Numbered from the stretch's first letter, positions 8,423 through 17,019 are shown. The stretch: DNA of 62,814 nt from Marseilla massiliensis (GCF_016899855.1 NZ_JACJJG010000008.1:1-62814); one strand, 5' to 3'. Translations and numbers: made by a program. The notes: generated by a model from the sequence alone, not told the origin.

Positions 8423-9490
8423 ATGCCGAAAAACAAAAACGCAATGACAAGGTACAAAATTTTGGACGAGCTATTATCCAATAGGTACCATAATTATTCA
8501 CTTGATGACTTAACCGAAGAGGTAAACAACCAGCTATCCGAAATAAATCCAGAAACTGACGGTGTTGGTCGCAGGACGATAGAAAAAGACATTGAATATC
8601 TTGAATACAAAGGTCCGTTTGATGGCGTGGACATCGAACGTTATTACATCGCAGATGAAAGGACTGGCAGAAAGAAAATGTGCCTTCGCTACGCCAATCC
8701 AAACTTTTCAATATTCAACAAAACTCTTACTGATGATGAAGAATATCTGTTAAAAGAAGCTTTGTCGCTGTTGGGACAGTTTGACGGGCTTCCAAATTTA
8801 GAAGGATTAGAAGGCCTGAGACTCGGACTTGGCGTAAAGCATAATGAAAGAAAAATTGTATCTTTTACAAAGAATCCACTTGAAGGTTCGAATATCTTTG
8901 GCAAGCTTTTCACTGCAATTTCCGAACGCCAAGTAATAGAATTACATTACCATAAATTCAATACTCCAGATAAAGGGCAGACGGTTGTTATATATCCATA
9001 TTTGCTGAAAGAATATAATCGCCGATGGTATTTATTCGGTTCAGTCGAAAGCGACCTGAAACTTTTAAATTACGCTCTTGACCGTATTGATGATGTCGTA
9101 CCTCTACCGTCACACAAATATATTGACTATGAAGGTGACCTCAATGAACGGTTTGAAGACATTGTTGGTGTGACATTGTTTGATGACAGTCCGCTGTATG
9201 AGATATATTTTTGGGTGAGCGATTTGTCAAAAGATTACGTTGCCACAAAGCCTATCCATGAATCACAACGTACACTGAATGATGCGAAAACATCAGAACT
9301 CAGAGAGAAGTATCCCGTACTTAATGGTGGCCGCTTCTATCGAATTGACTGCAAAGAGAATTACGAGCTGATACGCGAATTGGCATCTTTTGGCAAAGAA
9401 CTTGTAGTGCTTGAACCATCTGAGATTCAAGACAAGATTTGGGAGCGGATATGTGAAATGGAAGCAGAATATCTGAAAGTACGAAAATAG
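8423..9490 (+). CDS. WYL-domain transcriptional regulator
   Basis: The product has 355 residues: an N-terminal winged HTH (about 1-70, with TRYKILDELLSN and RRTIEKDIEYL), a WYL domain around 140-240 containing YNRRWYLFGSV, and a C-terminal WCX-like extension. WYL proteins sense nucleic acid or nucleotide ligands and control defence genes. The last codons of this gene overlap the left half of operator 2 (TACGAA at 9480-9485), so binding there would lie at its own 3' end, before the WG gene. Three copies of the operator in this block make it the likely regulator of the helicase module, the WG gene and the retron. Whether it represses or activates cannot be told. Confidence 0.88.
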   Translation: MPKNKNAMTRYKILDELLSNRYHNYSLDDLTEEVNNQLSEINPETDGVGRRTIEKDIEYLEYKGPFDGVDIERYYIADERTGRKKMCLRYANPNFSIFNKTLTDDEEYLLKEALSLLGQFDGLPNLEGLEGLRLGLGVKHNERKIVSFTKNPLEGSNIFGKLFTAISERQVIELHYHKFNTPDKGQTVVIYPYLLKEYNRRWYLFGSVESDLKLLNYALDRIDDVVPLPSHKYIDYEGDLNERFEDIVGVTLFDDSPLYEIYFWVSDLSKDYVATKPIHESQRTLNDAKTSELREKYPVLNGGRFYRIDCKENYELIRELASFGKELVVLEPSEIQDKIWERICEMEAEYLKVRK

Positions 9491-9515
9491 AGTTCGTTAT
9501 ACGTTGTTACCTTTG
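9480..9515 (+). promoter_or_regulatory. Operator-promoter 2 (WG gene)
   Basis: TACGAA-N7-TTCGTT (9480-9498, 5 of 6 pairs) is followed by the -7 box TACCTTTG at 9508-9515, again 28 bases from repeat start to box start. Its left half is inside the end of the WYL gene. No -33 TTTG is present. Confidence 0.7.
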
Positions 9516-9543
9516 CAGCAGAAAACAGATAATAGAGGTGAAA

Positions 9544-10059
9544 ATGAAAAACATTGTAGAGAAGAATTACGGTGAGGTAACAGTTGTTGAGAACTCTGAT
9601 TACAAATGGGGCGTAATAGACAGTAAAGGAAACGAAATTGTTAAATTCGGTAAGTACGATTGGATTGAAGGCTTTGAACAAGGATTATGCAGGGTGAAGA
9701 TTGGGAAACAGTCTTCTAATCTCGCCAACAATGACAACAAGTGGGGAATCATCAATGAAAATGGAGAGGAAGTTTTGCCATGTGTATATGATGAGGTTTG
9801 GATGTTTAAAGGCAAGAACCGTTATTCTACGAGAGTAGTCAAAAATGGAATTGCAAGAGAAGTTTATTTCCACGACCTTAATCCGTCGTTGCCTAAACGA
9901 GGTGCAAAATCTCATAATTACAATGATGAATATCTTGGAGAACGGAAAACGTATGATGACTATAATGGAACTTATGTTCAAGATGTAATGGGATGGAGTG
10001 ACCAAGAAATAAATGATGCATTGGACGGAAAGCCTGATGCCTATTGGAATATTGACTGA
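9544..10059 (+). CDS. WG-repeat protein
   Basis: The product has about 171 residues. Two WG repeats are visible (KWGVIDSKGNEIVKF and KWGIINENGEEVLP), each a short beta unit seen in Bacteroidetes proteins of poorly known function. The C-terminal third is acidic and has no known domain (GWSDQEINDALDGKPDAYW). I place the start at ATG 9544 because GAGGTG at 9535-9540 can serve as its ribosome site; GTG 9538 is in frame and also possible. It has its own copy of the shared operator, so it belongs to the same regulon as the helicase module and the retron. No signal peptide, so it likely acts in the cytoplasm. Confidence 0.75.
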   Translation: MKNIVEKNYGEVTVVENSDYKWGVIDSKGNEIVKFGKYDWIEGFEQGLCRVKIGKQSSNLANNDNKWGIINENGEEVLPCVYDEVWMFKGKNRYSTRVVKNGIAREVYFHDLNPSLPKRGAKSHNYNDEYLGERKTYDDYNGTYVQDVMGWSDQEINDALDGKPDAYWNID

Positions 10060-10097
10060 GCAAATATAAATGGCTTAAATGCAAATTTACCCTTTAT

Positions 10098-10133
10098 TAC
10101 GAATAAAGATTTCGCAGTAATGATGTAACTTTG
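10098..10133 (+). promoter_or_regulatory. Operator-promoter 3 (retron)
   Basis: TACGAA-N7-TTCGCA (10098-10116) is followed by the -7 box TAACTTTG (10126-10133), with the same 28-base offset. Transcription would start near 10140, about 12 bases before the a1 arm of the retron RNA, so this one promoter likely drives both the RNA and the three protein genes. Confidence 0.75.
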
Positions 10134-10139
10134 CAATCG

Positions 10140-10411
10140 AATAATTAAAACAAAGCGGTCTTTGACATTTCTGTCGACTGAAACTACATTTTGAACTTCG
10201 TCTTGCGTGGCGCAAGCCCTGCTCTTTCGGGAGCAGATTCGCGGGATGTCTTCTTGCTCATCTAGGCTTGAAGATAACAATGTCCAATCGTTAACGTGAT
10301 ACACTTATGGTGTTATTATGTTTGATGTTAGGATTTTGATAGTTTATTTGTATAGTTATATATTACATAAAGAAAAGAACGTTTCAGTACAGATAAGTCA
10401 AGACCGCTTTT
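10140..10411 (+). ncRNA. Retron msr-msd RNA
   Basis: The a1 arm AAAGCGGTCTTTGAC (10152-10166) pairs with the a2 arm GTCAAGACCGCTTT (10397-10410) over 14 base pairs with one bulged T, the signature closing stem of a retron RNA. Inside, msr-like hairpins are CTTGCG-TGG-CGCAAG (10202-10216) and CTGCTC-TTTCGG-GAGCAG (10219-10236). A longer stem of about 12 pairs (10293-10304 with 10310-10322, one bulge, two G-U) is the best msd candidate. The a2 arm ends 18 bases before the reverse transcriptase ATG. The branching G and the cDNA ends cannot be fixed from sequence alone. Confidence 0.85.
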
Positions 10412-10428
10412 TATTTGTATGAACCAAA

Positions 10429-11919
10429 ATGGATAAAACAGAAATAGCAACACTGGCACACTGCATGGCGGACAAGGATGACATTCTTGCTCTGCTCAAT
10501 CGTCTTAAACAAGATGAAATGGCGGAAATGGGACAGATTGATAAGTTTTATCCATTTACGATGAAACATATAGCCTTTTATTGTAACCCCAATCACACGT
10601 TTCATCGTTACAAGCAATTCAAGATAAAGAAGAAATCAGGCGGTTATAGGCAGATAACTGCACCGAGGAATCAAAGTTTCATGCTGCTGTTGCGGTATGT
10701 AAACGAGATATTCAAAGCCGTTTACTCCCCATCTGACTATGCAATGGGCTTCACTGAGCAACGGTCTGTCGTAACCAATGCCAATGTCCATAAGAGCCAA
10801 AACTATATATTAAACATTGACTTAAAAGACTTTTTCCCAAGCATAGAGCAGCCGCGCATTTGGAAGCGCCTGCAACTAAAGCCTTTCAATTTTCCCATAC
10901 CTGTGGCTAATGTGCTGGCAGGTATGTGCTCGATGAAAGAAACACGCACGCTTGAAGACGGAACCAAGAAAGACTTTTATGTGCTGCCACAAGGTGCGCC
11001 TACGTCTCCAATCATTACAAACATGATTTGTGACACGCTCGACCGCAGGCTTGCCGGACTTGCCAAACGTTTTGGACTGCGTTACACACGCTATGCAGAC
11101 GACATAACATTTTCGTCAATGCACAATGTGTATCAAAAAGACGAAGATTTTCGTAAAGAGCTGGTGCGGATAATACAAAGTCAAGGCTTCACAATAAATG
11201 AGAAGAAGACCCGTTTACAAAAAATAGGCGGCAGGCAGGAAGTTACCGGCATAATCGTAAGCGACAAACTGAACGTAACCCAAAAGTACGTGCGTGACAT
11301 ACGCAACATACTTTATATTTGGGACAGATACGGTTATGGTGTGGCATATTCCAAGTTTTTCCCGAAGTACAAGAAAGAAAAAGGGCATGTGAAAAAAGGC
11401 AATCCTGACCTCGTGAATGTTCTTGACGGGAAGCTGATGTACATGAAAATGGTCAAAGGTGAAGACGACAGCGTCTACAAGCGTTTGCATGATAAGTTTG
11501 AGAAACTTGTCCGCGAGACACGTGACCCGTTGAAAACCACCGCCCACTCAATCACATACGTGGAGACCATACCATTGTTGGATTTTGAGAAGAAAAACAC
11601 CACGGAAGTGATTATAACAGAGTCTGAAACATCAGTGGAGCAGACTATGACGGACAACGGAGAACAGTTCAAGCCACACCGTTATGCATACTTCATGCTC
11701 GACGGTAAAAAAGTATTCGCCTCGGTCAATAATGGTGTAAAGCCAGAGCAGGAAACGCGAAAAGAGCTGCTATCAATATCAATCTGCCGCGACAAAAATG
11801 ACAAACAGTTCTGGCTTATCCATCTCAGCAAGAAAATTACCGTTCCTCCGTTAGAACCAGTTGACGTGGATGAACTGAATAAAGAATTGGATGTTTTATT
11901 AAATATAGGACATGGATGA
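10429..11919 (+). CDS. Retron reverse transcriptase
   Basis: The product has 496 residues. Reverse transcriptase blocks are clear: KSGGYRQITAP, ILNIDLKDFFPSI, LPQGAPTSPIITN and the catalytic YADD at residues 222-225. Two retron hallmarks are present: NANVH (the NAxxH motif, about residues 117-121) and VTG (272-274, in EVTGIIVSDKLNV). It primes from the adjacent RNA to make a branched RNA-DNA molecule. The C-terminal 150 residues extend beyond the usual retron enzyme and end in a compact beta-like segment that I do not recognise, perhaps a docking domain for the effectors. The next gene overlaps its last 8 bases. Confidence 0.93.
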   Translation: MDKTEIATLAHCMADKDDILALLNRLKQDEMAEMGQIDKFYPFTMKHIAFYCNPNHTFHRYKQFKIKKKSGGYRQITAPRNQSFMLLLRYVNEIFKAVYSPSDYAMGFTEQRSVVTNANVHKSQNYILNIDLKDFFPSIEQPRIWKRLQLKPFNFPIPVANVLAGMCSMKETRTLEDGTKKDFYVLPQGAPTSPIITNMICDTLDRRLAGLAKRFGLRYTRYADDITFSSMHNVYQKDEDFRKELVRIIQSQGFTINEKKTRLQKIGGRQEVTGIIVSDKLNVTQKYVRDIRNILYIWDRYGYGVAYSKFFPKYKKEKGHVKKGNPDLVNVLDGKLMYMKMVKGEDDSVYKRLHDKFEKLVRETRDPLKTTAHSITYVETIPLLDFEKKNTTEVIITESETSVEQTMTDNGEQFKPHRYAYFMLDGKKVFASVNNGVKPEQETRKELLSISICRDKNDKQFWLIHLSKKITVPPLEPVDVDELNKELDVLLNIGHG

Positions 11920-12805
11920 AAAATTAAAATCAACCATAAACAAGATAGTAATACTCTCAAAACAGGATGAAGAGTTTAACAGAGAGTTGCGGAAAGCGTT
12001 AAATCTGACGTTTTCCGCAAACGTCGTGTCTGAATCATCCTCCGTTCAAAAAGATGTTAAGGCCATTCGTGAGGCACTTGACATAAGGGCGAACTACAGC
12101 ATTTCATACGACTTTATCAGACAGCAAAGATTGCGTGACCAGCTGACAATAGATAACCTGCGGATGGAGAATGCGGCCCTGAAACTGACCGAAAAAGAGC
12201 AATACCGCTTTTATGTATTTTGCGTCAACGCCTTTTATCAAATTGAAAATATTATCAACTACTATTATTTCACCGCTTATCCTGACATCGGCGATTTACA
12301 GCACGCGATAGAGACAGGCACAAGTCAAGAAGCAGAAAAATACCAATACCATAAGAGCAACGATGTAAAAACAGTTGCCGACATTGCCATCTCGCACAAA
12401 CTCAATGCTTTCTGCAATACATTTTTCAAAAACGACAGGATTAAAATAGACTATTCAAATCTGCGTAGGGTAAGAAACGAAGGCGAACACCGCTGTATGG
12501 TTATTATCGACGATAAGGATGAGACAAACAGTCTTTACAAGTTTTTAAAATTCAATACATTCAACAGCGTGAGAATTTTGCTGAAGAAACTTGTAAATAT
12601 AGTAAAACAGGAAGTTGAGAACAACGCGCAAATAAAAGCCACTACAGCAGAGATAACGAATTTACTGCCAAGTGCATGTTTTATAAAGTATGATAATAAA
12701 ACCGCTCAACTTCCAACAAAACTGTTATGTAAGATTAGGAACAAATGCACTGGTGACAAGGTCTTACTTTCAATAAAAGGAAACACAATTATAGATGTTG
12801 AGTAA
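11912..12805 (+). CDS. Retron-linked HEPN-like protein
   Basis: The product has 297 residues, overlaps the reverse transcriptase gene by 8 bases, and ends 5 bases before the ATPase gene, so it is almost certainly part of the retron operon. The middle is helical and contains NLRRVRNEGEHRCMV, with R188, N189 and H193 in the Rx4H spacing of HEPN RNases. The N-terminus looks like a helical linker, and the last 70 residues are a small beta-like domain. I infer a toxin or effector role as an RNase, released when the retron senses infection. No family name comes to mind, and the HEPN call rests on one motif plus the helical context. Confidence 0.6.
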   Translation: MDEKLKSTINKIVILSKQDEEFNRELRKALNLTFSANVVSESSSVQKDVKAIREALDIRANYSISYDFIRQQRLRDQLTIDNLRMENAALKLTEKEQYRFYVFCVNAFYQIENIINYYYFTAYPDIGDLQHAIETGTSQEAEKYQYHKSNDVKTVADIAISHKLNAFCNTFFKNDRIKIDYSNLRRVRNEGEHRCMVIIDDKDETNSLYKFLKFNTFNSVRILLKKLVNIVKQEVENNAQIKATTAEITNLLPSACFIKYDNKTAQLPTKLLCKIRNKCTGDKVLLSIKGNTIIDVE

Positions 12806-12810
12806 ATTAT

Positions 12811-13680
12811 ATGGATAAAATCGCACATATAAAAGAATTTATAAACAGAACTTATAATGATAAAGATGTTATTAACTCAGTTGCAATAAACACAGACTTT
12901 AAAGATATAGACAATATTGTCGGAGGACTCATACCCGGAGAATTTGTCGTTATCGGTGGCCGTCCAGCAATGGGTAAGACGACTTTTGCACTTAATATGG
13001 CGGTTAAAAAGGCCATTGGTGGTGTCCCTGTGGCTTATGTTTCAACTTGCCAGAATGAGCAGCAACTTTTGTCAAGGGCATTGTCCATTGCTGGCGACAC
13101 TTCAGGTAATCCATCATCATCACAATACGATGCTGAGAAATCACCGCTATCCGAATTAACGGCGTCACCGTTTTTCCTGTATTTCAATCAAGATCTCACA
13201 ATTGATGCACTCACAGGCGACCTCAAACAGTTTGTCCGACAAAACGACATAAAAGTAGTCTATGTGGATTATCTTCAGTTCATAGCTTATAATGAGGGTT
13301 TTGACGCCAACGACACTATTGGCAAAATTTGTTTTTTGCTGAAGAAACTGGCTGTCGAATTGCAGATAATAGTCATAGCAATATCAGAGCTTAACCGTAA
13401 TTTGGAACACCGTGAGGGAGTAGACGGAAAAATACCTCAACTGTCAGACTTACGTGGTTCTTGCTTCATAGAAGAACTTGCTGACGTCGTACTGATGGTT
13501 CACAGACCTGAATACTTCGGAGTGTTTTGCGATGAATATGGAAATGATTTGCATAATCTGTTTGAAATTATAATAAGCAAGAATTCCTTTGGCAATACTG
13601 GGAAAGTTAAGTTATATCTGAACAAGAACAGTGGTTATTTGAGTAGTTGGAATGATTATCAAAAGATTTCATTTTCATAA
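12811..13680 (+). CDS. DnaB-like RecA-fold ATPase of the retron operon
   Basis: The product has 289 residues and matches only the C-terminal (RecA-like) domain of the replicative helicase DnaB. It shows GGRPAMGKTT (49-58, Walker A), VVYVDYLQFI (Walker B), ELNRNLEHR and SDLRGSCFIEELADVVLMVHRPEY, where DnaB normally has LRESG-IEQDAD. The N-terminal primase-binding domain of DnaB is missing. It may form a ring that senses replication forks or blocks the host or phage helicase. A DnaB-like partner is not one I associate with the described retron types. Confidence 0.8.
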   Translation: MDKIAHIKEFINRTYNDKDVINSVAINTDFKDIDNIVGGLIPGEFVVIGGRPAMGKTTFALNMAVKKAIGGVPVAYVSTCQNEQQLLSRALSIAGDTSGNPSSSQYDAEKSPLSELTASPFFLYFNQDLTIDALTGDLKQFVRQNDIKVVYVDYLQFIAYNEGFDANDTIGKICFLLKKLAVELQIIVIAISELNRNLEHREGVDGKIPQLSDLRGSCFIEELADVVLMVHRPEYFGVFCDEYGNDLHNLFEIIISKNSFGNTGKVKLYLNKNSGYLSSWNDYQKISFS

Positions 13681-13741
13681 AATGTGAGGATGTTTCTACA
13701 CATCTTCCACATCAGCGGTCCATCATTATTCATTATAATTT

Positions 13742-14522
13742 TTAATTGCCTTTCTCGCTTTCTTCACTTTTCATCTTTTCAAGCTGCCTGTGGAATACCG
13801 CCAACATGAAATCCAATCCGACAGTTTCCACCAGCTTCTCGTATGCCCCAACGGGCACGGCAAGCTCCGGGTAAAGTTCTCTAATCATGACGGTGGTTAC
13901 TTTGTGCTTGTCAGCGACCGTCCTCAGTCGTCTGTTCCCCTCACGGTATTCGTGCCATTGCACCCAACTGGCGGCAGACAGCACGAAGAATACGAGAGTG
14001 CAGATAATGGCTGCCCGTAAATAAGGGTTCTTGTACCAGCCTCGGGGATTTTGTGCCAGAGTGCTTTTATCCGCTTGGATATTGCATTGTATTTTTGGAG
14101 GAATAAGAATCCTCTTGTCAGCGGTTGGCTCTTTTGTCCGTTACCTGAAATTCGTCGGCTTTCTTCTATATGCCCGGCCAGCATATTACGGATGTCTAGC
14201 AGGATGCCGTACCTTGTAGGTATCCACATTTGAGTTTGTCCTGCTCGTTGGCATCCATATTCGCCAGCAGGCTTGCCCCTACTTCATCAATCAGAGATTT
14301 CCGGTAGGCGGCGATGGCTTCCTTGCTCCTGAAAATGTCATTGATGTTGTCCGCCGTGCTGCCGCCAGAGAAACAGATGCACGGCTCCAGCTTCACTTCC
14401 AGCCTTTTCAATGCCTCGTCCATGTCCGAGGTATCCTTTGATTTCACAGTGGTCTTGATTTCCTCGATGTCCTCCGCCAATTCCCCGATTAGGTCTGTCA
14501 GGTTTTGCATTTCGTCTTTCAT
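13742..14522 (-). pseudogene. Third mobilization protein, broken by frameshifts
   Basis: The gene starts at ATG 14522, overlapping the relaxase stop as ATGA. The first part (KDEMQNLTDLIGELAEDIEEI and onward) is helical and coiled-coil-like. The frame is lost near 14215-14230. A second frame carries the middle (LDIRNMLAGHIEESRR), and a third carries a membrane segment (RAAIICTLVFFVLSAASW) and the C-terminus ending at 13742. At least two indels are needed to join them. Similar proteins with one membrane helix follow the relaxase in Bacteroides mobilizable elements. It is not functional as it stands. Confidence 0.6.
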
Positions 14523-15569
14523 CTTCTAATCTTTCTTGGCTTGTACTTGTCCTTTTCCTTGTCGCTGTCGTTTCCTCCACCGCCTCCACCGGATCACACT
14601 TTGGCTTGGTGCGGCTGAACATACAACTCAATGAGCATATCAACAGTTACACGGACTATGCTTCCGTCCGTTTCATTGAAATATTCGCTGCATTCCGGGT
14701 TTGCCGATGTCTCGCCATGTTCAATGATTGTCACAGCATTCCACAATACAGATGTACTGTCATGACAGATAACGCTTGCGGTCGCAAGGTTTGGCTCGCC
14801 AACGTTAACGGTCGCTTGCCAACGCAAGCCGTCGCAGATATTTCCACCCAACAGCCTGTCTATTTTGTAAAAGCCCACACTGCGGTCTTTCCGTGAGCTG
14901 CTGAACAATATTTCATCTTTCGTGAATGACACTCCGATTATATTGCGCGTTACGCCTGTTGAACTTGAAGTTCACCCCGCTGCCTTGCTTGGCCAGCCTG
15001 TCGCACAATTCCGACCAACTGTTACAACGGGGCAAGGCCGCTTTGACGGCATCACGGATTTGGTATTTCACCTTGTCCTTGCCGCGCAGACGGTCACGTT
15101 TCACATTCACCTTGCTTTTGGAGAAATGCAGGTTGTATTCCCTCGTGAGAGCCTTGCACACCCCCACGTTGCGTATGGCATCGTTCCGATCGCTGATGGT
15201 GTTTCCGTCATTGTCAACCCTGTTGGCCACGATGTGCAAGTGCTGGTGTTCCCTGTTGGTGTGACGGCATACAATGTATTGAGTGTCCACAATTCCCATG
15301 CGCTTCATGTACTCACGGGCGATTTCGGCCATCAGTCCATCCGTCAGCTTGGGCATGTCCTCGTGGGCGAAGTCCAGCGAAGTGTGGTATGTCGGATTTT
15401 TCAGCCTGCGCCTCGGCTTGTCATCAGCCTGTCCTTGCATACTTCTTGCAATGGCTGCGTTGCCATCAAGACGCACATCCTTGTTGTCGATAAGTCGCGC
15501 TTTCTTCGGGTTGTTCACGTAGTTCACCAGCTTGGCGAAGCTCGCCCGTTTCTTCAAGTCGCCCATCAT
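14519..15569 (-). pseudogene. Relaxase (mobilization nuclease), frameshifted and with an internal stop
   Basis: From ATG 15569 the frame gives a MobB-type relaxase of Bacteroides elements, with HTNREHQHLHIVANRVDNDG carrying the metal-binding histidines that nick oriT. Near 14935-14950 the frame shifts: it stops at 14913, while the true continuation (IIGVSFTKDEILFSSSRKDRS) lies in another frame, consistent with one extra base. That frame then meets a TGA at 14594-14596, after which it reads SGGGGGGNDSDKEKDKYKPR, a common relaxase tail, to 14519. The start overlaps the mobC stop. These two lesions should abolish transfer. Confidence 0.75.
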
Positions 15570-15916
15570 ATATCCGCGATGATTTTGTTGAACTCGTCCA
15601 GCAAGTCGGTGATTTTTCCTTTGGTTCTCGGAAAGCCTTGTTGATGTGCCATCTTTGCCGGTTGGTTCAGGTTGTTGCATCCACCCTCCAGCATTCTGAT
15701 TTGCCGTCTGTCCTCCTGTGTCCGTGCCGCCACGACTTTGCCGTGCAACGGTAGTTCGCGCAGGAAGTGCGACGGTTTCTTGCCGGCATCGGTTATCCTT
15801 TTCATGATCGTTTTCCACTCGGCCAGCGTAAGCCGCGTGGATATGATCTTTGTCTGAGCCTTGTCCTTTACGGCTTTGGGGCGGCCTCCCTTATTCAATC
15901 CTGTTTGCTGTTCCAT
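15566..15916 (-). CDS. MobC-like relaxosome accessory protein
   Basis: The product has 116 residues, starting at ATG 15916. It shows a basic N-terminus (NKGGRPKAVKDKAQ), a ribbon-helix-helix-like segment (ISTRLTLAEWKTIMKRI) and the mobilization block NNLNQPAKMAHQQGF, ending DLLDEFNKIIADI. Such proteins bind oriT and open it for the relaxase. The stop overlaps the relaxase start (ATGATG/TGA), so the genes are translationally coupled. It is the only mobilization gene of the island that is still intact, and it may persist as a regulator or be newly orphaned. Confidence 0.8.
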   Translation of the reverse strand: MEQQTGLNKGGRPKAVKDKAQTKIISTRLTLAEWKTIMKRITDAGKKPSHFLRELPLHGKVVAARTQEDRRQIRMLEGGCNNLNQPAKMAHQQGFPRTKGKITDLLDEFNKIIADI

Positions 15917-16050
15917 AATTTTTGTCTTTTGCGATTTTGTGACTGTAAAAAACTGAGATTGAAGCAATAGAAATCGAAGTGCAAAATGCCTGTTTTTTGC
16001 TTCGCGAACTGCGATTTATCGCTCCGTTGCAACAGCAATCGGCAAATAGC

Positions 16051-16100
16051 TTTTGTGGGCAAAACGGATTTTGTGGCCACAAAAGTACAACTTGCTTGGC
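16051..16100. other. Candidate oriT region upstream of mobC
   Basis: Upstream of the mob genes lies the perfect 16-base palindrome TTTTGTGGCCACAAAA (16069-16084), preceded by another TTTTGTGG at 16051-16058. The position fits an origin of transfer, which in this family lies just upstream of the first mob gene. No nick site can be named. Confidence 0.4.
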
Positions 16101-16752
16101 AAATCCTGCATTCCGAAAACATATCCAGACAGGTCTGTTTAAGGCAGAATCTTCAATCCGAAGCCAAAGGAAAAGTTACCAATGTTCTAACTTCCCATGA
16201 TGTTAGGGACTCTTGGTTTGGGAATAATACAATTATAATGCTCGAAATGCTTTGAGTATTGGGTTTCCTCTAACAAACACCCTGCAATCCGAAGTTCAAT
16301 GTTTGTGAGTAGTTTGATACATAGGTAATGCGACAACTCAATGTGTTGGTTCATGGTTCTATGATTTATTGGTTATAAAAGTCGTGTTCACGAGAAACCC
16401 ATGTTTGACGGATTATGCAACTCAACTTCTCATGGAAAAGGTCAAAAGTTCAATAATGTCAAAGTGTCATTGTATCATTCTACATTTGGGAAATTACAAA
16501 ATGGTCGAGATGGACGAGAAAGGAATTTCCAGAAAGACCTGATGGTTTTGAATCGTAACTATACAGATACCAGAGGGGAAGCAGTCTCTGCCATTGAAGA
16601 TGCGGATTTAATCCAACCTTTCATCAAATTGATGATTAAAAGCATTCGTTTAATGGCATTTAATCAAAGTAGTTTAAGTGCGTTTATAAACATTCAACCG
16701 CACAACTCATAGGTAACTTTATAGGTAACTTCTCGGTTTACGGTAAATAGAA
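16101..16752. other. Non-coding end of the mobilizable island
   Basis: No supported gene. A 103-codon frame at 16401-16712 shows no recognisable domain and no ribosome site. The stretch probably holds the right terminal region of the island. Confidence 0.45.
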
Positions 16753-16791
16753 AAACTCCGAAACACTTGATTACTAAGTACTTCGGAGTTT
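16753..16791 (-). terminator. Terminator beside the inner att copy
   Basis: AAACTCCGAA (16753-16762) pairs with TTCGGAGTTT (16782-16791). Read on the minus strand, the hairpin is followed by TTTTTC. It lies just beyond the partial tRNA-Phe end at 16797-16809, in the position of a terminator for that tRNA. Confidence 0.65.
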
Positions 16792-16796
16792 CTTGG

Positions 16797-16809
16797 GTGG
16801 TACCACCAG
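16797..16809. repeat. att core, copy 1 (13-base tRNA-Phe 3' end)
   Basis: GTGGTACCACCAG is identical to 22406-22418, the 3' end of the intact tRNA-Phe. The rest of the tRNA is absent here, so this is the duplicated attachment core of the small element 16.8-22.4 kb, and it also marks the junction with the older island to its left. Confidence 0.65.
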
Positions 16810-17019
16810 TTCTAATACAGGTTGCTCCCATTTTCCTGCATTTTTTAACTAAAATAATTTGGTTGCTGATTTTCAGTTACTTGTCCGACTATCTGTGATT
16901 TGGAACTTTCGTTCTTATTTCCATTATTCGCAGAAAACGAGGCGAAATGTTTTACCAATGTTTTACCCCGTGACTTACAAGCAAAAACGAATGTCGAACC
17001 GAATTAAATAAAAGTAGAA

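Noticed and set aside
10429..11919. Group II intron or DGR reverse transcriptase
   Set aside because: NAxxH and VTG motifs and the a1/a2 stem point to a retron; no intron domain V, maturase or template-repeat pair is seen.
16401..16712. 103-codon reading frame
   Set aside because: No recognisable sequence features or ribosome site; probably chance within the end of the island.
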